This document shows, in pieces, positions 26,363-36,304 of a stretch of 64,000 nucleotides of DNA. How positions within the stretch are numbered: position 1 is the first letter of the stretch; each line of letters begins with the position of its first letter. The notes under the pieces were generated by a model. That model had not been told where the DNA came from. It saw nothing but the letters and a program-made list of their open reading frames with translations, and searched no databases. The position numbers were made by a program, and so were the translations under genes. This DNA comes from Trinickia dabaoshanensis (lineage in GTDB: Bacteria > Pseudomonadota > Gammaproteobacteria > Burkholderiales > Burkholderiaceae), in NCBI RefSeq assembly GCF_002879885.1, contig NZ_PNYA01000026.1, positions 1 to 64,000 of the forward strand, read 5' to 3'.

Positions 26363-26797
26363 TTATCGAATGGCGAGCCCCGGTGCGGACGCAAACGATT
26401 CGGCCAAATAGGTCATCACGGTGCGCACGAGGTGCGAGCGCTTCAAATCTCGATGGGTAACGAGCCAGATGTCACGCGAAAAGCGCTTCGCATCGTGCTC
26501 GAGCTTGACGAGGCCGGCATGCGCGTCTCCCAGGAAGCAAGGCAAGCCCGCTACGCCCGCGCCGGCGGTTGCCGCGATCAAATGGCTACCGATATCGCTC
26601 AGTTCGCACGCCAGCGCACGCCCATCGGCAAGGCCAAGGATTCATTGCTGCTGAGGCATATCCGCGAATTGCTCGTCGTAGACGATGAAACGCCAGTGCT
26701 CGGGCGTGGCAAGCGCCGGGTAATCGCGGCGTTGTTCTGTCGATGGAGGCTCGGTGCCGCGCGCTCGGCTGAAATGAACCCGGTCGTCTAACGCAAC
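26363..26797 (-). pseudogene. LysR-family regulator remnant, no DNA-binding domain, internal TGA
   Basis: On the minus strand an open frame from about 26797 reads LDDRVHFSRARG, then ALATPEHWRFIVYDEQFADMP and, after a stop, GLADGRALACELSDIGSHLI and AGVAGLPCFLGD. This is the C-terminal half of a LysR effector domain. The frame is broken by TGA at 26644-26642, where relatives commonly have Trp (TGG), and the normal TAA is at 26365-26363. The N-terminal half, including the helix-turn-helix, is absent: an acetyltransferase gene occupies that position. This is a decayed gene. Confidence 0.85.
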
Positions 26798-27294
26798 CGC
26801 TTACACATATGCTCCTCGTCATAGAACCGCTCACCCACGCGCATCGCGCGCGGCTCCACGCCGAAGGTTCGAAAGCCTTGCGAGAGATAAAGATTCTTCG
26901 CCGCGATGTTTTCCGCGTTCACGCAAAGCATGAGTTGGACGACGTTCCACATTTCCGCCGCATGAGTCGATGCGGCGGACAGAAGTGCTTGCGCGATTCC
27001 TCGCCCACGATAGGAAGGATCGACGAACACACCCCAGATCGTGGCCTTATGCGTGACCTGAAGCAGCGGCTCTCGGCGAACGCCCGTTATGCCCACCAGT
27101 GCTTCGCCGTCGAACGCGCCGAACACCGCCTGAGTGGGTGTGGTTTCGATGCGCTCGCGCACCTGCTCGATCGGCCTTGCCATTTCCTCGTCGCGGGTCG
27201 GCCAGATCGATGTGCGCGAAGTGTCGACGGCGAGAAGACGGATGGTCTTGAAACGTTCGGCATCGTCGGGGCCTAAGAGACGGACGGTGGCCAT
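26788..27294 (-). CDS. GNAT-family N-acetyltransferase
   Basis: The 168-residue acetyltransferase shows the acetyl-CoA-binding motif A as VDPSYRGRGIAQALLSAA (about 95-112), preceded by the central strand TIWGVFV and followed by the NIAAKNLYLSQGF motif B. The substrate is unknown. ATG 27294 (MATVRLLGPDD) is preferred to 27312. Its 3' end abuts the LysR remnant, so a rearrangement junction is likely there. Confidence 0.9.
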   Translation of the reverse strand: MATVRLLGPDDAERFKTIRLLAVDTSRTSIWPTRDEEMARPIEQVRERIETTPTQAVFGAFDGEALVGITGVRREPLLQVTHKATIWGVFVDPSYRGRGIAQALLSAASTHAAEMWNVVQLMLCVNAENIAAKNLYLSQGFRTFGVEPRAMRVGERFYDEEHMCKRLR

Positions 27295-27336
27295 GGTTCT
27301 AACACCTTGCATGATGGAATCGAAGCGGCCTACCGG

Positions 27337-29739
27337 CTACTCGATCAAACTGACTTGCAGCGTGCGCTGATCGACACGGCCGTGATCGTCGATCGCTCGC
27401 ACGCGGTAGGAGCCGGCGGTACTCGGCTGCCAATACATCGCGCTGCCCGGGGCGCTACGGCCGACGTATGCGTCGTTGACGAACCAGTAAAGCGCGTGCG
27501 CATCCGCATCGGTCGTCGCGCTGAAGGCGATGCGCTGTTTATCGGGCTGCGCAAGACGCATCGTATAGATACTGCCCAACACCGGCGAGGTGATTTGCGG
27601 CGGCGTGCCTTCGAGCGCCCCCGCATTGAAGCATTGCGGATTGCTGGGCGGCTTGCGGCGCGCAATCCCCGCCTGCGCGAACACTTGCTGCAGATCGGAA
27701 GACCAAAATTCGTACACCTCCTCGTGCGTGTGCTTGCCGGAGTAGGGCGGGCATGCCGGGAGGCCTGTCGCGTCGTCGATGATCAAAGGACGATGCACGT
27801 TGCTCACGCGAATCGGCGACTTGCCGGGAATGAACCAAGTCCAGCCGCGTTGCGGACACCACTGGTTCGGCAAGTCCCCGCTCGCCAGGCAGATCTGTAC
27901 GCGTTTGAGATTGGCCGGCTTGGGCCGCGAGGGCTCCGCCAATTGCGGGAACTCGGCCTCCATTCCATCGACGATTTGAAAGAACAGCGGCGCGCCGGCA
28001 TCCACGCCGACGAAGGCCGGATTGCCGGTGCCGTCGAAATTTCCCACCCACACCACGAGCACGTATGGACCGAATACGCCGGCGGTCCATGCATCGCGGT
28101 AGGCCCAAGACGTGCCCGTCTTCCAATACACCGGGAGACGCGATGGTTGCGCACCCGACGTCTCGTCGGGCCGCAAGTGTTGGCGCAGAATGTCCATCGC
28201 CATGAAACTGGCCTCGTCGCTGAGCAGCCGGATGCCGCCCGAGCGAGGATCGCTCGCGCGCAATCGCAACGGCTCGAGCGCGCCGCGATTGGCGAGCATC
28301 GCGTAGAGCGACGCCAGTTCCTGCATCGATACCTCGCCGCCGCCCAGTACCAGCGCGAGGCCGTAGTGCTGCTCGCTCGCCATGTGGCCGATGCCGGCTT
28401 CTTGCAGGAATTGATAGAGGTTGGGAGCGTGCAATTGGGAGGCGACCCACACCGCCGGGACGTTGCGGCTGCGGTTCAATGCATCGGTCGCGGTAATCGG
28501 CCCGAGAAAATGTCCGTCGAAGTTTTCGGGAGCGTAGGGGCCGAACGACGTGGGAACGTCGCGCAATACGGTTTGCGGGTGCAATACGCCTTGATCGAAG
28601 CCGAGCGCATAGATGAACGGCTTGAGGGTGGAGCCCGGCGAGCGCCGGGCAAGCGTGCCGTTCACTTGCCCTTGTATCGACCGGTTGAAGTAGTCCGCCG
28701 AGCCGACCAGCGCCTTGATGCCCATATCGCGCGTATCGACGAGTAGGGCGGATGCATTGCGAATGCCGACGTTCTCGTTGCGCGCCACATAGCGCGAGAC
28801 TTCGCGTTCGAGGATGTGTTGCAGCCGCAAATCGAGCGTGGTGCGCACACGCGGCTCGCGATCGGTGCCATCCATTCGCCGCGCCGCCAACACCTGGTCG
28901 ACGGCGTGAGGTGCCTCGAACGGGAGGCGCGATAACGGTCGAATGTTCAACGGCAGGGCGAACAGCGGTTTGAGCGCGGCGTCGCGCGGATGCCGCTCCA
29001 GCCAGCGCGCGTAGAGACGATTGCGCGCAACGGTCAGGCTGCGGTTGATGACGCCCTCCGTGCCCGAGGCGCCGTTGGCCGGAGCGCTTTGTAGCCGATG
29101 GGTGGGGTCCTGCGGGATCACGGCCAGCGTCAGCGCTTCGGGTAAGCTCAAGTCGCCCACGGCGCGGTTGAAGTACGCAATGCTCGCCGCCCCTGCGCCT
29201 TCGACGTTCCGGCCATAGGGCGCATCGTTCAGATAGGCCTCGAGAATTTGCGCTTTCGAATAGAACAGTTCGAGTTCGATCGCGCGCGCCACTTGCTTGA
29301 GCTTGCCCCATGGCGATCGAGTGTTCATCTGCCATAGCGAGCGCGCGAGCTGCATCGTGATCGTCGATCCGCCTTGCCGATTGCCATGGCGCACATAAGT
29401 CACCCAGGCGCCGCGTACGAGCCCGTAAGGGCTGAAGCCCGGGTGCCAGCGAAACCAACGGTCCTCGTGCAAGAGCACTGCGTCGACCAGTTGCGGCGAC
29501 ATGTCCTTGAGCGGTACCCATAGACGGAATCGATCGTCGCTCGCGAGGGTCAGGCGCAGCAGCCGTCCCCGGTCGTCATAGACGGCCGTGGACGACGGCT
29601 TCCAGTCGCGCAGGGGTGGATGCGGCCAGAGCCGGCAGGCGAGCACGAGACCCGCGACCAGCGCGGCGCCGGCGAGCCAGTTCTGCCGGCGCCGGATCCA
29701 CACGCCGCACGCCTGCAATATGAAGCGGAAGGAAAGCAC
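27337..29739 (-). CDS. pbpC: Penicillin-binding protein 1C (PbpC)
   Basis: This is an 800-residue bifunctional peptidoglycan synthase of the PBP1C type. A membrane anchor (about 21-36) is followed by a glycosyltransferase domain (about 60-230) with the catalytic Glu92 in HEDRWFRWHPG and the QGGSTITMQLAR motif. The transpeptidase domain has Ser370 in the SxxK box (STLK), SRN in NRSRNVPAVW and KTG in YWKTGTSW. The C-terminal 90 residues form a BiPBP_C domain typical of PbpC. GTG 29739 is chosen because it fits the family N-terminus and lies just past the stop of the upstream gene; no strong ribosome binding site is seen. The upstream neighbour is an alpha-2-macroglobulin, the standard partner. 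Confidence 0.93.
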   Translation of the reverse strand: MLSFRFILQACGVWIRRRQNWLAGAALVAGLVLACRLWPHPPLRDWKPSSTAVYDDRGRLLRLTLASDDRFRLWVPLKDMSPQLVDAVLLHEDRWFRWHPGFSPYGLVRGAWVTYVRHGNRQGGSTITMQLARSLWQMNTRSPWGKLKQVARAIELELFYSKAQILEAYLNDAPYGRNVEGAGAASIAYFNRAVGDLSLPEALTLAVIPQDPTHRLQSAPANGASGTEGVINRSLTVARNRLYARWLERHPRDAALKPLFALPLNIRPLSRLPFEAPHAVDQVLAARRMDGTDREPRVRTTLDLRLQHILEREVSRYVARNENVGIRNASALLVDTRDMGIKALVGSADYFNRSIQGQVNGTLARRSPGSTLKPFIYALGFDQGVLHPQTVLRDVPTSFGPYAPENFDGHFLGPITATDALNRSRNVPAVWVASQLHAPNLYQFLQEAGIGHMASEQHYGLALVLGGGEVSMQELASLYAMLANRGALEPLRLRASDPRSGGIRLLSDEASFMAMDILRQHLRPDETSGAQPSRLPVYWKTGTSWAYRDAWTAGVFGPYVLVVWVGNFDGTGNPAFVGVDAGAPLFFQIVDGMEAEFPQLAEPSRPKPANLKRVQICLASGDLPNQWCPQRGWTWFIPGKSPIRVSNVHRPLIIDDATGLPACPPYSGKHTHEEVYEFWSSDLQQVFAQAGIARRKPPSNPQCFNAGALEGTPPQITSPVLGSIYTMRLAQPDKQRIAFSATTDADAHALYWFVNDAYVGRSAPGSAMYWQPSTAGSYRVRAIDDHGRVDQRTLQVSLIE

Positions 29740-29831
29740 GATAACGCGTTCGACGAAATTCGAGAGCGGCGTTCGCAACCGGGCGGCACGTCGTCGAGCG
29801 TAAGCTGGCGACGTGCCGCTGCGCGGCGCGA

Positions 29832-32800
29832 TTACCTCGGGCGCTCCACCGTGAGCGTGGCGCCGCCTTGCGAGCGTGCCTGGATGCGGCGATCGTACAT
29901 CGACTCGCCGAAAGCGGGCGGGACGACGTACTTGCCTGCGTTGCCGGCCCGGATGCGATAGACGAACTCTTTGACGTCCGACGTCGCCGTGCCGTAAAGG
30001 ACGACGCGATCCTCGCGGATGTCCGCATACTCGGGATGCCAGGTGGAACTCGGCAAACCGATCGGCGAGCGCCACGGTGCCGGTTGGGCGCCGCCGCCGT
30101 TCTCGGCGTCTTGGCTCGATGCGTCGCCGGACTGATCGCCCTGCTGATCGCCCGATGCGTCGCTCTGTCCGTTACCGCTGTCGTCGGGCTGATTCGCGGC
30201 CGGTGCAGGCTCCATCACAGGATCGAAGCCGCCGGGCAGCAGATCGACGATCGCGACATTGCCGACGGCTTGGCTGCCCGTCGCGCGAATCTTGACGTGG
30301 ACCTGGATCTCTTGGCCGACCGTGATCTTGTCGAGCGCTTTGCCGTTTGCATCCGTGTACTCGCGCACGATCTCGAGTCCATTGGCGATCGCCTTGTCGG
30401 GCACGCCGCGATCGTAGCCCGATTGGCTCGTGACTCGCCACGCCGGCATGGCGCTGCCGTTCGCGAAACGCAGCTTCGTCGCGGCCGCGCTCCAACTACC
30501 CGATTGCAGCAGGCCGCCTTGCAACGAAGATATCGCTTTGACGCTGCCGTCCGCATGCACTTCGTTGATCGAGAGCTTCTCGAGCCCGCTCGCGTTCAGA
30601 TTGGCGTATGCATCGAGCGCGAGAACCGTCATCGCCGAGGACAGAGTATTGAACTCGTTATGCGCAAGCGGGATGGCGATGTTTTCCATCACCTGCGGCG
30701 AGAGCGCCTTTGCACGATCGGGGAAATGCTTCGCGAGCAAATAGAGCACGCTGGCATCGCGCGTGAGCGGGTCGGTGTAATAGCCGTAACCGAAATTCTT
30801 ATCGTCCAGCTTCGCTTCGAGCGCGCGCTGCGGTCCGGCGATCAGGGCTTTGGCTTCCTTGTCTTGCATCAGCAACTCGTAGGCCGCCGCGAGCCATGCG
30901 GCCGCGAGGTCGTTCTTCCAATCGTTCGGGAAGGCTTCCTGCAAGCGCTTTTGCACGGCGGCCAGATCGTTCGTCGTCACGTTGCCCTGCCGCGTCAGCA
31001 GATAGACCGCATAGGCCCGCTGGCGCAGCAAGTCGAGCGAATCCAAGCTGTCGTCGCTCGCCAGACGGTGCAGGTACTGATTGCCCGCATCGAGCATGTC
31101 TTTGGGTACCGCCACCCCTCGGTCGCGCGCTTCCAGCAGGAAATGCATCGCGTACGCGGAGACGAACGGGTCGGCGTCCGGCGTGGCGGTCCAGACACCG
31201 AAGCCGCCCTCGCTGTTTTGGCGCGAACGCAGCGCATCGAGCATCTGCGCGAGCGCTTGATCGTTGCCTTGCCGCGCGGCCCCATTGGTCGGCTGGAGCG
31301 CGCGCGTGAGCGCCGGCACCGTGGGCCACTTCGTGGCGATCATCCGCGGCATGGCCTCGCTCACGAGTTGCTCGCTACAGTAGTTCTGCGTGTTGACGAG
31401 CCACGATGCGAGCCCTTGCGACAGTACGACCGGCACCGTCGAGATGCTCGCCTCGCGCGCGGCGTAGGCGTCGTACATCGTGCGTAGCCCCGGGACGTCC
31501 GCGCTGCTGTTCGCTCCCACTCGCGCGATATCCACCTGCGTGCGATAGGCGGCTGCGGGACGCACGGAGAGATCGACGCTTTGCGCTGCCGACTTGCCGC
31601 CGTAACGTGCGCTGAAGTTCAGATTGCCCGAGCCGAGCGTGCCGGTTGCTTTGACGTGAAAGAGCGCCACACCTTCGTGCATCGATGCCAGGTTCAATTG
31701 CTGCGAGGCGTTGCCGAGCACCTGCAATTGCGGACCGGTGGACAGCGCCACGGTGACCGGGATCGGCTTGTCGCCTTGGCCCGTGAGATTGTTGGCTACG
31801 CCGACGCTGACCTCGGCCTCGTCGCCGGGCGCGAGCGTCGTCGGTACGTTCGGCGACAGCACGAAGTCGCCACGCACCGTGGTGTTCGAGGTGACCGTGC
31901 CGACCTGATCCGGAGACACCGCCACCGCCATCACGCGCAGCTTGCCGTTGAAATAATCCGGCACCGTGTAGCTGACATCCTTCTCGCCGTTCACGTCGAC
32001 GATACCCGACCAATACACGACGGGCTTGTCGCGTTTGCGCTTGAACGGATTGAGCTGGCTGCCGATCGCATCGTCGGCGTCGCCGCCGGGAGCCGCCATT
32101 TGCATCAGCTTCTCGAACTCCGGCAGGATCAGATCGAGAATCTGCGACGTCCCCACTTCGAGCATCCGTTTGCGGAAGAAGAATTGCAGCGGATCGCCGA
32201 GCTTGTAGCGGCCGACTTGCAAGATGCCCTCGTCGACGGCGAAAACCACGGCCTTGGTCGGGTGCGCGGCATGCAGCTTGAACGTTGCCGTTTGTCCCGG
32301 CTTGACGAGCGCCGGTGCGTCGAGCGTCAGCGCGTTGCGCCGCGCGTCCATGCTCGCCGAGAACGGCACGACGCCGTAGCTGAGCGGGCTCATGAAGATC
32401 TCGTCGGACGACGGGTCGCGAATGTACTGGACGTTGATATAGCCGTTGCCTTCGAAACCGGGCGGCACTGTGATGTGCTGCACCGAACTCGTGGTATCGG
32501 AATGGAACCAAGCGTGCGCGTACACCTTGTCGCGCTCGATCGTAATCAAGCCGCTACCGGCATACGGCGCGCGAATCGCGATCTCGACTGGTTCGCCCGG
32601 CGCATAGTCGTGCTTGCTCAAGTTGATTTGCAATTCGGCATTGCGATCGAGCGAGCGCGAAACGTTCGCATCGCCGGCCACCGAGTATTCGACGCGATTC
32701 ACTTCCGTGCGGTCGGCGCGGCGGATCACGAGGGCGTAGTTGCCCGGCTTGTCGGTCGCGAGCGTGTAGGCGAGACCCGCGGCCGGGATCGTCAGCGGAC

Positions 32801-35800
32801 TTTCGCTGATCGGGATCTCCTTCAGGCGCGAGTCGTACTTGTAGACGCCCGAGTCTTGCTTGGTCAGCACCGAGACATAGCGGCGTTCGACGAGTTGCAC
32901 CGTCAAGCCCTTGAGCTCCATCGCTTTCGCCTTCGGATCGATCGCCACGAAGCGGACCGAGCGCGGGCTGCCGCGCGTCACGTAGCTCAGATCGTCGACC
33001 GATTTGTAGCCGACGAGCCAGTCATCGTTGGAGACCAGCGTTTGCGCGCTCGCCGCGACGCTGCGGCCGCCTTCGGCTTCGTGGGCCTTGGCGAGGAAAT
33101 ACAACTGGTAGGTCGCGTCGGCGTATTTCTTGAGATCGAGATCGAACTGAGCATGGCCTTTATCGTCGGTTTTGCCGTCTTGCAGGTTGGTGGTATAGCC
33201 CTCCTGCGCGCGGCGAACGTCGAAGAAGTGATAGTCCTGCCAGCTACGGAATTGCGGCCACACCGGACGCAGCGTCAGCGACGCCTCGACGCGCCGGTCC
33301 GCGGCCGGCGTGCCGAAGAGGTTTTGCGCATCGACGAGGCCCGTCAATTGGTCGGGCTTGACCCATCCTTCGGCGACTTGCTGCGAAAGCTTTGCCTCGA
33401 CCTTCATGCGGTCGGGCATGAATTCCTTCACTTGGACCGTCGTCGAGCCGATCGGCGCATCCGTCTTGCCGTTCTTGACGATATAGAGATTGACCGTCCA
33501 CGTGCCCGTGGGTGCCGTTTCCGATGGCGTGTAGGACACTTCGCCAAAGCCGGCATCGCCGACGGACACCGGCATGCGCTTGACGGTGATGCCGCGCGGA
33601 TCGACGACCTCCGCTTGTAACGGCACGCCGGACGGACTGCGCGACCAGCTTGCCGCGCGTACGATCAGGCCGATATGAAACAGGTCGCCCGGGCGATAGA
33701 TGCCGCGATCCGAGAAAAGGTACGCGGAGAGCTGGCCTTCGCTCGTCGGATTGCGCTCGCCGCCTACGTCGAAACGCGAGAAGTCGAGTTGGCGATCTTG
33801 GCCGCCAATCGGCAGGAACGAGAGGTCGTCGTTCTTCTTGACCACGTAGAGCATGGGCTTCTTTTCATGGTCGAGGCCCTTGAACGTGGGGAAGTGCACG
33901 ACGCCATCGGCCGTCGTGTCCTGTGTGTACAGCGTCTGACCGTTCAGCGCGAGGACCGATACCGTCGCCCCGCCTACGGGGGCGCCCGTATGGATCGACT
34001 GGACGAACACGTCCTGGCTGCCGTCCAGCGCGCGCTTGACCAGCATGCCGAGGTCGGTGACGACGATCATGCGCGTGTCGGTCGGCGACGGCGAGTTGTC
34101 GTTGTCGCTGCTGTCGCCGTTGTTGGCGTCGTCGCTGCCGTTGCTGTCATCGGCATTGCCATTGCCGTCGGCCGCTTGCGCGGCCTTGTCCGCCTTTTTC
34201 TTTTCGGCGACCGGGTCGTACGCCGACAAGTGCAACAAGAATACGCCGCGCTTGCCCTCTTTCAGATACTGGCCGAGATCCACGCCCTCGTAGTGCGCCT
34301 CGCCGGGGCCCGCTTTCGGGAATACCCGCTTTTGCTCGAAGCGTTCGACGATGTGATCCTCGCTGAAGCTATAGCCCAGGTCCGGCTGCGTATAGCTGCC
34401 TTGATTGAAGCTCACCAAATGCTGCAGTTGGTCCGGCAAGACGCGGCCGATTTCCAACTTCATGCCGGGCAGATTGCGCGACACCACGGAGATCCGTTTG
34501 CTGCCGCTCATCGACAGCAGCGAGCCATCGGCCATGAAGCGCAGCAGCTTCGGGTAATCGGGCACGGTGAAGGTTTGGACGGTCGACTTGCCGAGCATGT
34601 AGCCGCCAAACGATTTCAAGCCGGAGGCGATGCGTACGTAGACGCGTTGGCCGGGGTCGGCGTGAAACTTGAAGCTCTGCAGCTCGGCGTATTCGTTCTC
34701 GGTCGGAACCAGCTCGAGGTTGAGCGGCTTCGATTGCCGCAGCACGCTTTCGCTAACGTCGGCGGCGTCCCACTCGTACGGGGGATCGTCGTCGCTTTGA
34801 TCGGCGTCCGGCTTGCGTTTGGGCAATACCCACGCCTTGATCGCCCCGGTCAGGTCGCTGCCGCGCACCGCGCCGCTCATCTCGGCGACGAGCACTTGTT
34901 CCGGTTCGTAGTGGTCGTTGTCGACGAGGGTCGGACTCAGGCTTTTGACGGTCAGGCTATACAAGCCAGGCACACGCACGACCGACGTCAGCGGATCTTT
35001 CGTGCCCGCGCCGCCGCGTGCGCTGCGCACGCCGCTATCGAGCGTCAGTTGAACCGCCCCGTCGTCATGCGGCAGATCGAGCGGCTGCGAATGGACCCAG
35101 GCGTTCAGCTTCGTTGCATCGTAGACGACCGAGAACTTCAGCGGCGTATTGAATTTGCCGTCGGGACCGGCCATGGCCAGCGCGATGCGTTTTTCGAATT
35201 GAGCGACGTCCACCGGGTAGTTGAACCGCACCGGCATGATCGTTTTCTTGGCCGTGGCGTTTTGCGGATCTTGGTAAAACTCGGCCTCGCCGGCCTGCGC
35301 CGTGAAGGGCGCCGTGTCGAAGGCGAGATGATCGTCCGCCATCAGCACGTGCGGGGCGAACGCTTGCTTGACGTCGAAGCTGACTTCGAAATGCGTGCCG
35401 ATGGGCCAATCTGCGGCGGGCATGAAGCGCAGCGTACGATCGTCGGCCCATGTCCATTCGCCTTTGAGCGCCGGCTTCATGACGATGCCCTTCGTCACCG
35501 TCTTGCCCACCAGCGAAATCGGCGCGCCCGAGCGCGAAAGATCCACTTCAAGCGGATGGATGGTGATCTTCGGGGCGCCGTCCGCCTGCACGTAGCTCGT
35601 CACCGGCGGGGCCTTCACCTGGAACGTAATGCGCTCGGGCTCGGGCGGCCTTGGACGATGCGCATACCAGTGCCAGCCGCCCCACGCGGCGGCGATGAGC
35701 GCGAATGCGGCGAGACCGCGGCCTGCGAATTGCCGCGGATTGCGTTGGACCGCGGCGCGGGCAGTGGAAACCCATGCCGGTGCGGACCAAGAGACGCTGC

Positions 35801-35900
35801 CGAATATCGGGCGCGCGATGAGCGCCAAGAAGTGGAGCAGGCCGCGAACGATGCGCAGCGGCAGGAGAATCAGAAATCGCAGGAGGCCCATGCTTTCCAT
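29832..35900 (-). CDS. Bacterial alpha-2-macroglobulin with thioester motif (YfhM-like)
   Basis: This giant periplasmic protein of about 2022 residues traps proteases, and in E. coli the homologue YfhM is encoded beside PbpC. An N-terminal hydrophobic region and an anchor (about 58-75) hold it in the inner membrane. MG domains follow, and the thioester box is present as YCSEQ with Cys1508 and Gln1511. The HFPTFKGLDH, FSDRGIYRPGD and MKVEAKLSQQ blocks are typical of the family. Two hydrophilic low-complexity inserts rich in Asp, Asn, Ser and Gly lie at about 567-610 and near 1900-1940. Length is well above the usual 1500-1650. Starts at 35900 and 35891 are both possible. Its stop lies 92 bases before the pbpC start. 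Confidence 0.93.
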   Translation of the reverse strand: MESMGLLRFLILLPLRIVRGLLHFLALIARPIFGSVSWSAPAWVSTARAAVQRNPRQFAGRGLAAFALIAAAWGGWHWYAHRPRPPEPERITFQVKAPPVTSYVQADGAPKITIHPLEVDLSRSGAPISLVGKTVTKGIVMKPALKGEWTWADDRTLRFMPAADWPIGTHFEVSFDVKQAFAPHVLMADDHLAFDTAPFTAQAGEAEFYQDPQNATAKKTIMPVRFNYPVDVAQFEKRIALAMAGPDGKFNTPLKFSVVYDATKLNAWVHSQPLDLPHDDGAVQLTLDSGVRSARGGAGTKDPLTSVVRVPGLYSLTVKSLSPTLVDNDHYEPEQVLVAEMSGAVRGSDLTGAIKAWVLPKRKPDADQSDDDPPYEWDAADVSESVLRQSKPLNLELVPTENEYAELQSFKFHADPGQRVYVRIASGLKSFGGYMLGKSTVQTFTVPDYPKLLRFMADGSLLSMSGSKRISVVSRNLPGMKLEIGRVLPDQLQHLVSFNQGSYTQPDLGYSFSEDHIVERFEQKRVFPKAGPGEAHYEGVDLGQYLKEGKRGVFLLHLSAYDPVAEKKKADKAAQAADGNGNADDSNGSDDANNGDSSDNDNSPSPTDTRMIVVTDLGMLVKRALDGSQDVFVQSIHTGAPVGGATVSVLALNGQTLYTQDTTADGVVHFPTFKGLDHEKKPMLYVVKKNDDLSFLPIGGQDRQLDFSRFDVGGERNPTSEGQLSAYLFSDRGIYRPGDLFHIGLIVRAASWSRSPSGVPLQAEVVDPRGITVKRMPVSVGDAGFGEVSYTPSETAPTGTWTVNLYIVKNGKTDAPIGSTTVQVKEFMPDRMKVEAKLSQQVAEGWVKPDQLTGLVDAQNLFGTPAADRRVEASLTLRPVWPQFRSWQDYHFFDVRRAQEGYTTNLQDGKTDDKGHAQFDLDLKKYADATYQLYFLAKAHEAEGGRSVAASAQTLVSNDDWLVGYKSVDDLSYVTRGSPRSVRFVAIDPKAKAMELKGLTVQLVERRYVSVLTKQDSGVYKYDSRLKEIPISESPLTIPAAGLAYTLATDKPGNYALVIRRADRTEVNRVEYSVAGDANVSRSLDRNAELQINLSKHDYAPGEPVEIAIRAPYAGSGLITIERDKVYAHAWFHSDTTSSVQHITVPPGFEGNGYINVQYIRDPSSDEIFMSPLSYGVVPFSASMDARRNALTLDAPALVKPGQTATFKLHAAHPTKAVVFAVDEGILQVGRYKLGDPLQFFFRKRMLEVGTSQILDLILPEFEKLMQMAAPGGDADDAIGSQLNPFKRKRDKPVVYWSGIVDVNGEKDVSYTVPDYFNGKLRVMAVAVSPDQVGTVTSNTTVRGDFVLSPNVPTTLAPGDEAEVSVGVANNLTGQGDKPIPVTVALSTGPQLQVLGNASQQLNLASMHEGVALFHVKATGTLGSGNLNFSARYGGKSAAQSVDLSVRPAAAYRTQVDIARVGANSSADVPGLRTMYDAYAAREASISTVPVVLSQGLASWLVNTQNYCSEQLVSEAMPRMIATKWPTVPALTRALQPTNGAARQGNDQALAQMLDALRSRQNSEGGFGVWTATPDADPFVSAYAMHFLLEARDRGVAVPKDMLDAGNQYLHRLASDDSLDSLDLLRQRAYAVYLLTRQGNVTTNDLAAVQKRLQEAFPNDWKNDLAAAWLAAAYELLMQDKEAKALIAGPQRALEAKLDDKNFGYGYYTDPLTRDASVLYLLAKHFPDRAKALSPQVMENIAIPLAHNEFNTLSSAMTVLALDAYANLNASGLEKLSINEVHADGSVKAISSLQGGLLQSGSWSAAATKLRFANGSAMPAWRVTSQSGYDRGVPDKAIANGLEIVREYTDANGKALDKITVGQEIQVHVKIRATGSQAVGNVAIVDLLPGGFDPVMEPAPAANQPDDSGNGQSDASGDQQGDQSGDASSQDAENGGGAQPAPWRSPIGLPSSTWHPEYADIREDRVVLYGTATSDVKEFVYRIRAGNAGKYVVPPAFGESMYDRRIQARSQGGATLTVERPR

Positions 35901-36304
35901 TTCGAGGGAAAAGCGTGCAAGCCGCGGCCCCCCGATTCTTTTAACGTTTGTTATTACCGCCGAATTCGTACGCGGTCTACTCGTGGCGCACGCACTTTTT
36001 ATTGCAGAGCAGTTGGGGTTTAGCGCCGCGCCTCTCAACGCGCGGGCATTGCCGGTATCGATTGGTTCGGTCCGGAGCAATGCAAAAACTGGTCGCGATC
36101 ATGCCATACAGGGTGTGACCAGAACAAGCGCGAGAGAGCGGTGGGCAATGACGTGCGTAATGCCGGGTCACCGGCTGCATGCGTGCGTCTCCGAAAGCGG
36201 GATTCTTTGTACCGTCAGTGTTTACACGGATGGGTGCCACCCGCATTCTTTTCATAATATCAACATACTATTTGCGGCGGTACGAGACTACTCCGGGAGG
36301 CACC
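35901..36304. other. Divergent intergenic region between alpha-2-macroglobulin and arabinoside ABC operon
   Basis: About 400 bases without a supported gene. The right part (about 36240-36290) is AT-rich, with ATAATATCAACATACTATTT, and probably holds the promoter of the ABC operon; GGGAGG just before 36305 is its ribosome binding site. The left part should contain the promoter of the macroglobulin gene. No clear operator repeat was found. Confidence 0.5.

Noticed and set aside
26642-26644. TGA in the LysR remnant as selenocysteine or recoding site
   Set aside because: No SECIS-like hairpin was noticed, the family has no selenocysteine, and the DNA-binding half is missing; a nonsense mutation is simpler.
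33675-36023. 782-codon frame antisense to the alpha-2-macroglobulin gene, with other long ones at 31581-33620 and 29868-31487
   Set aside because: Third-position GC on the real strand keeps the opposite frame open; the translations look random.
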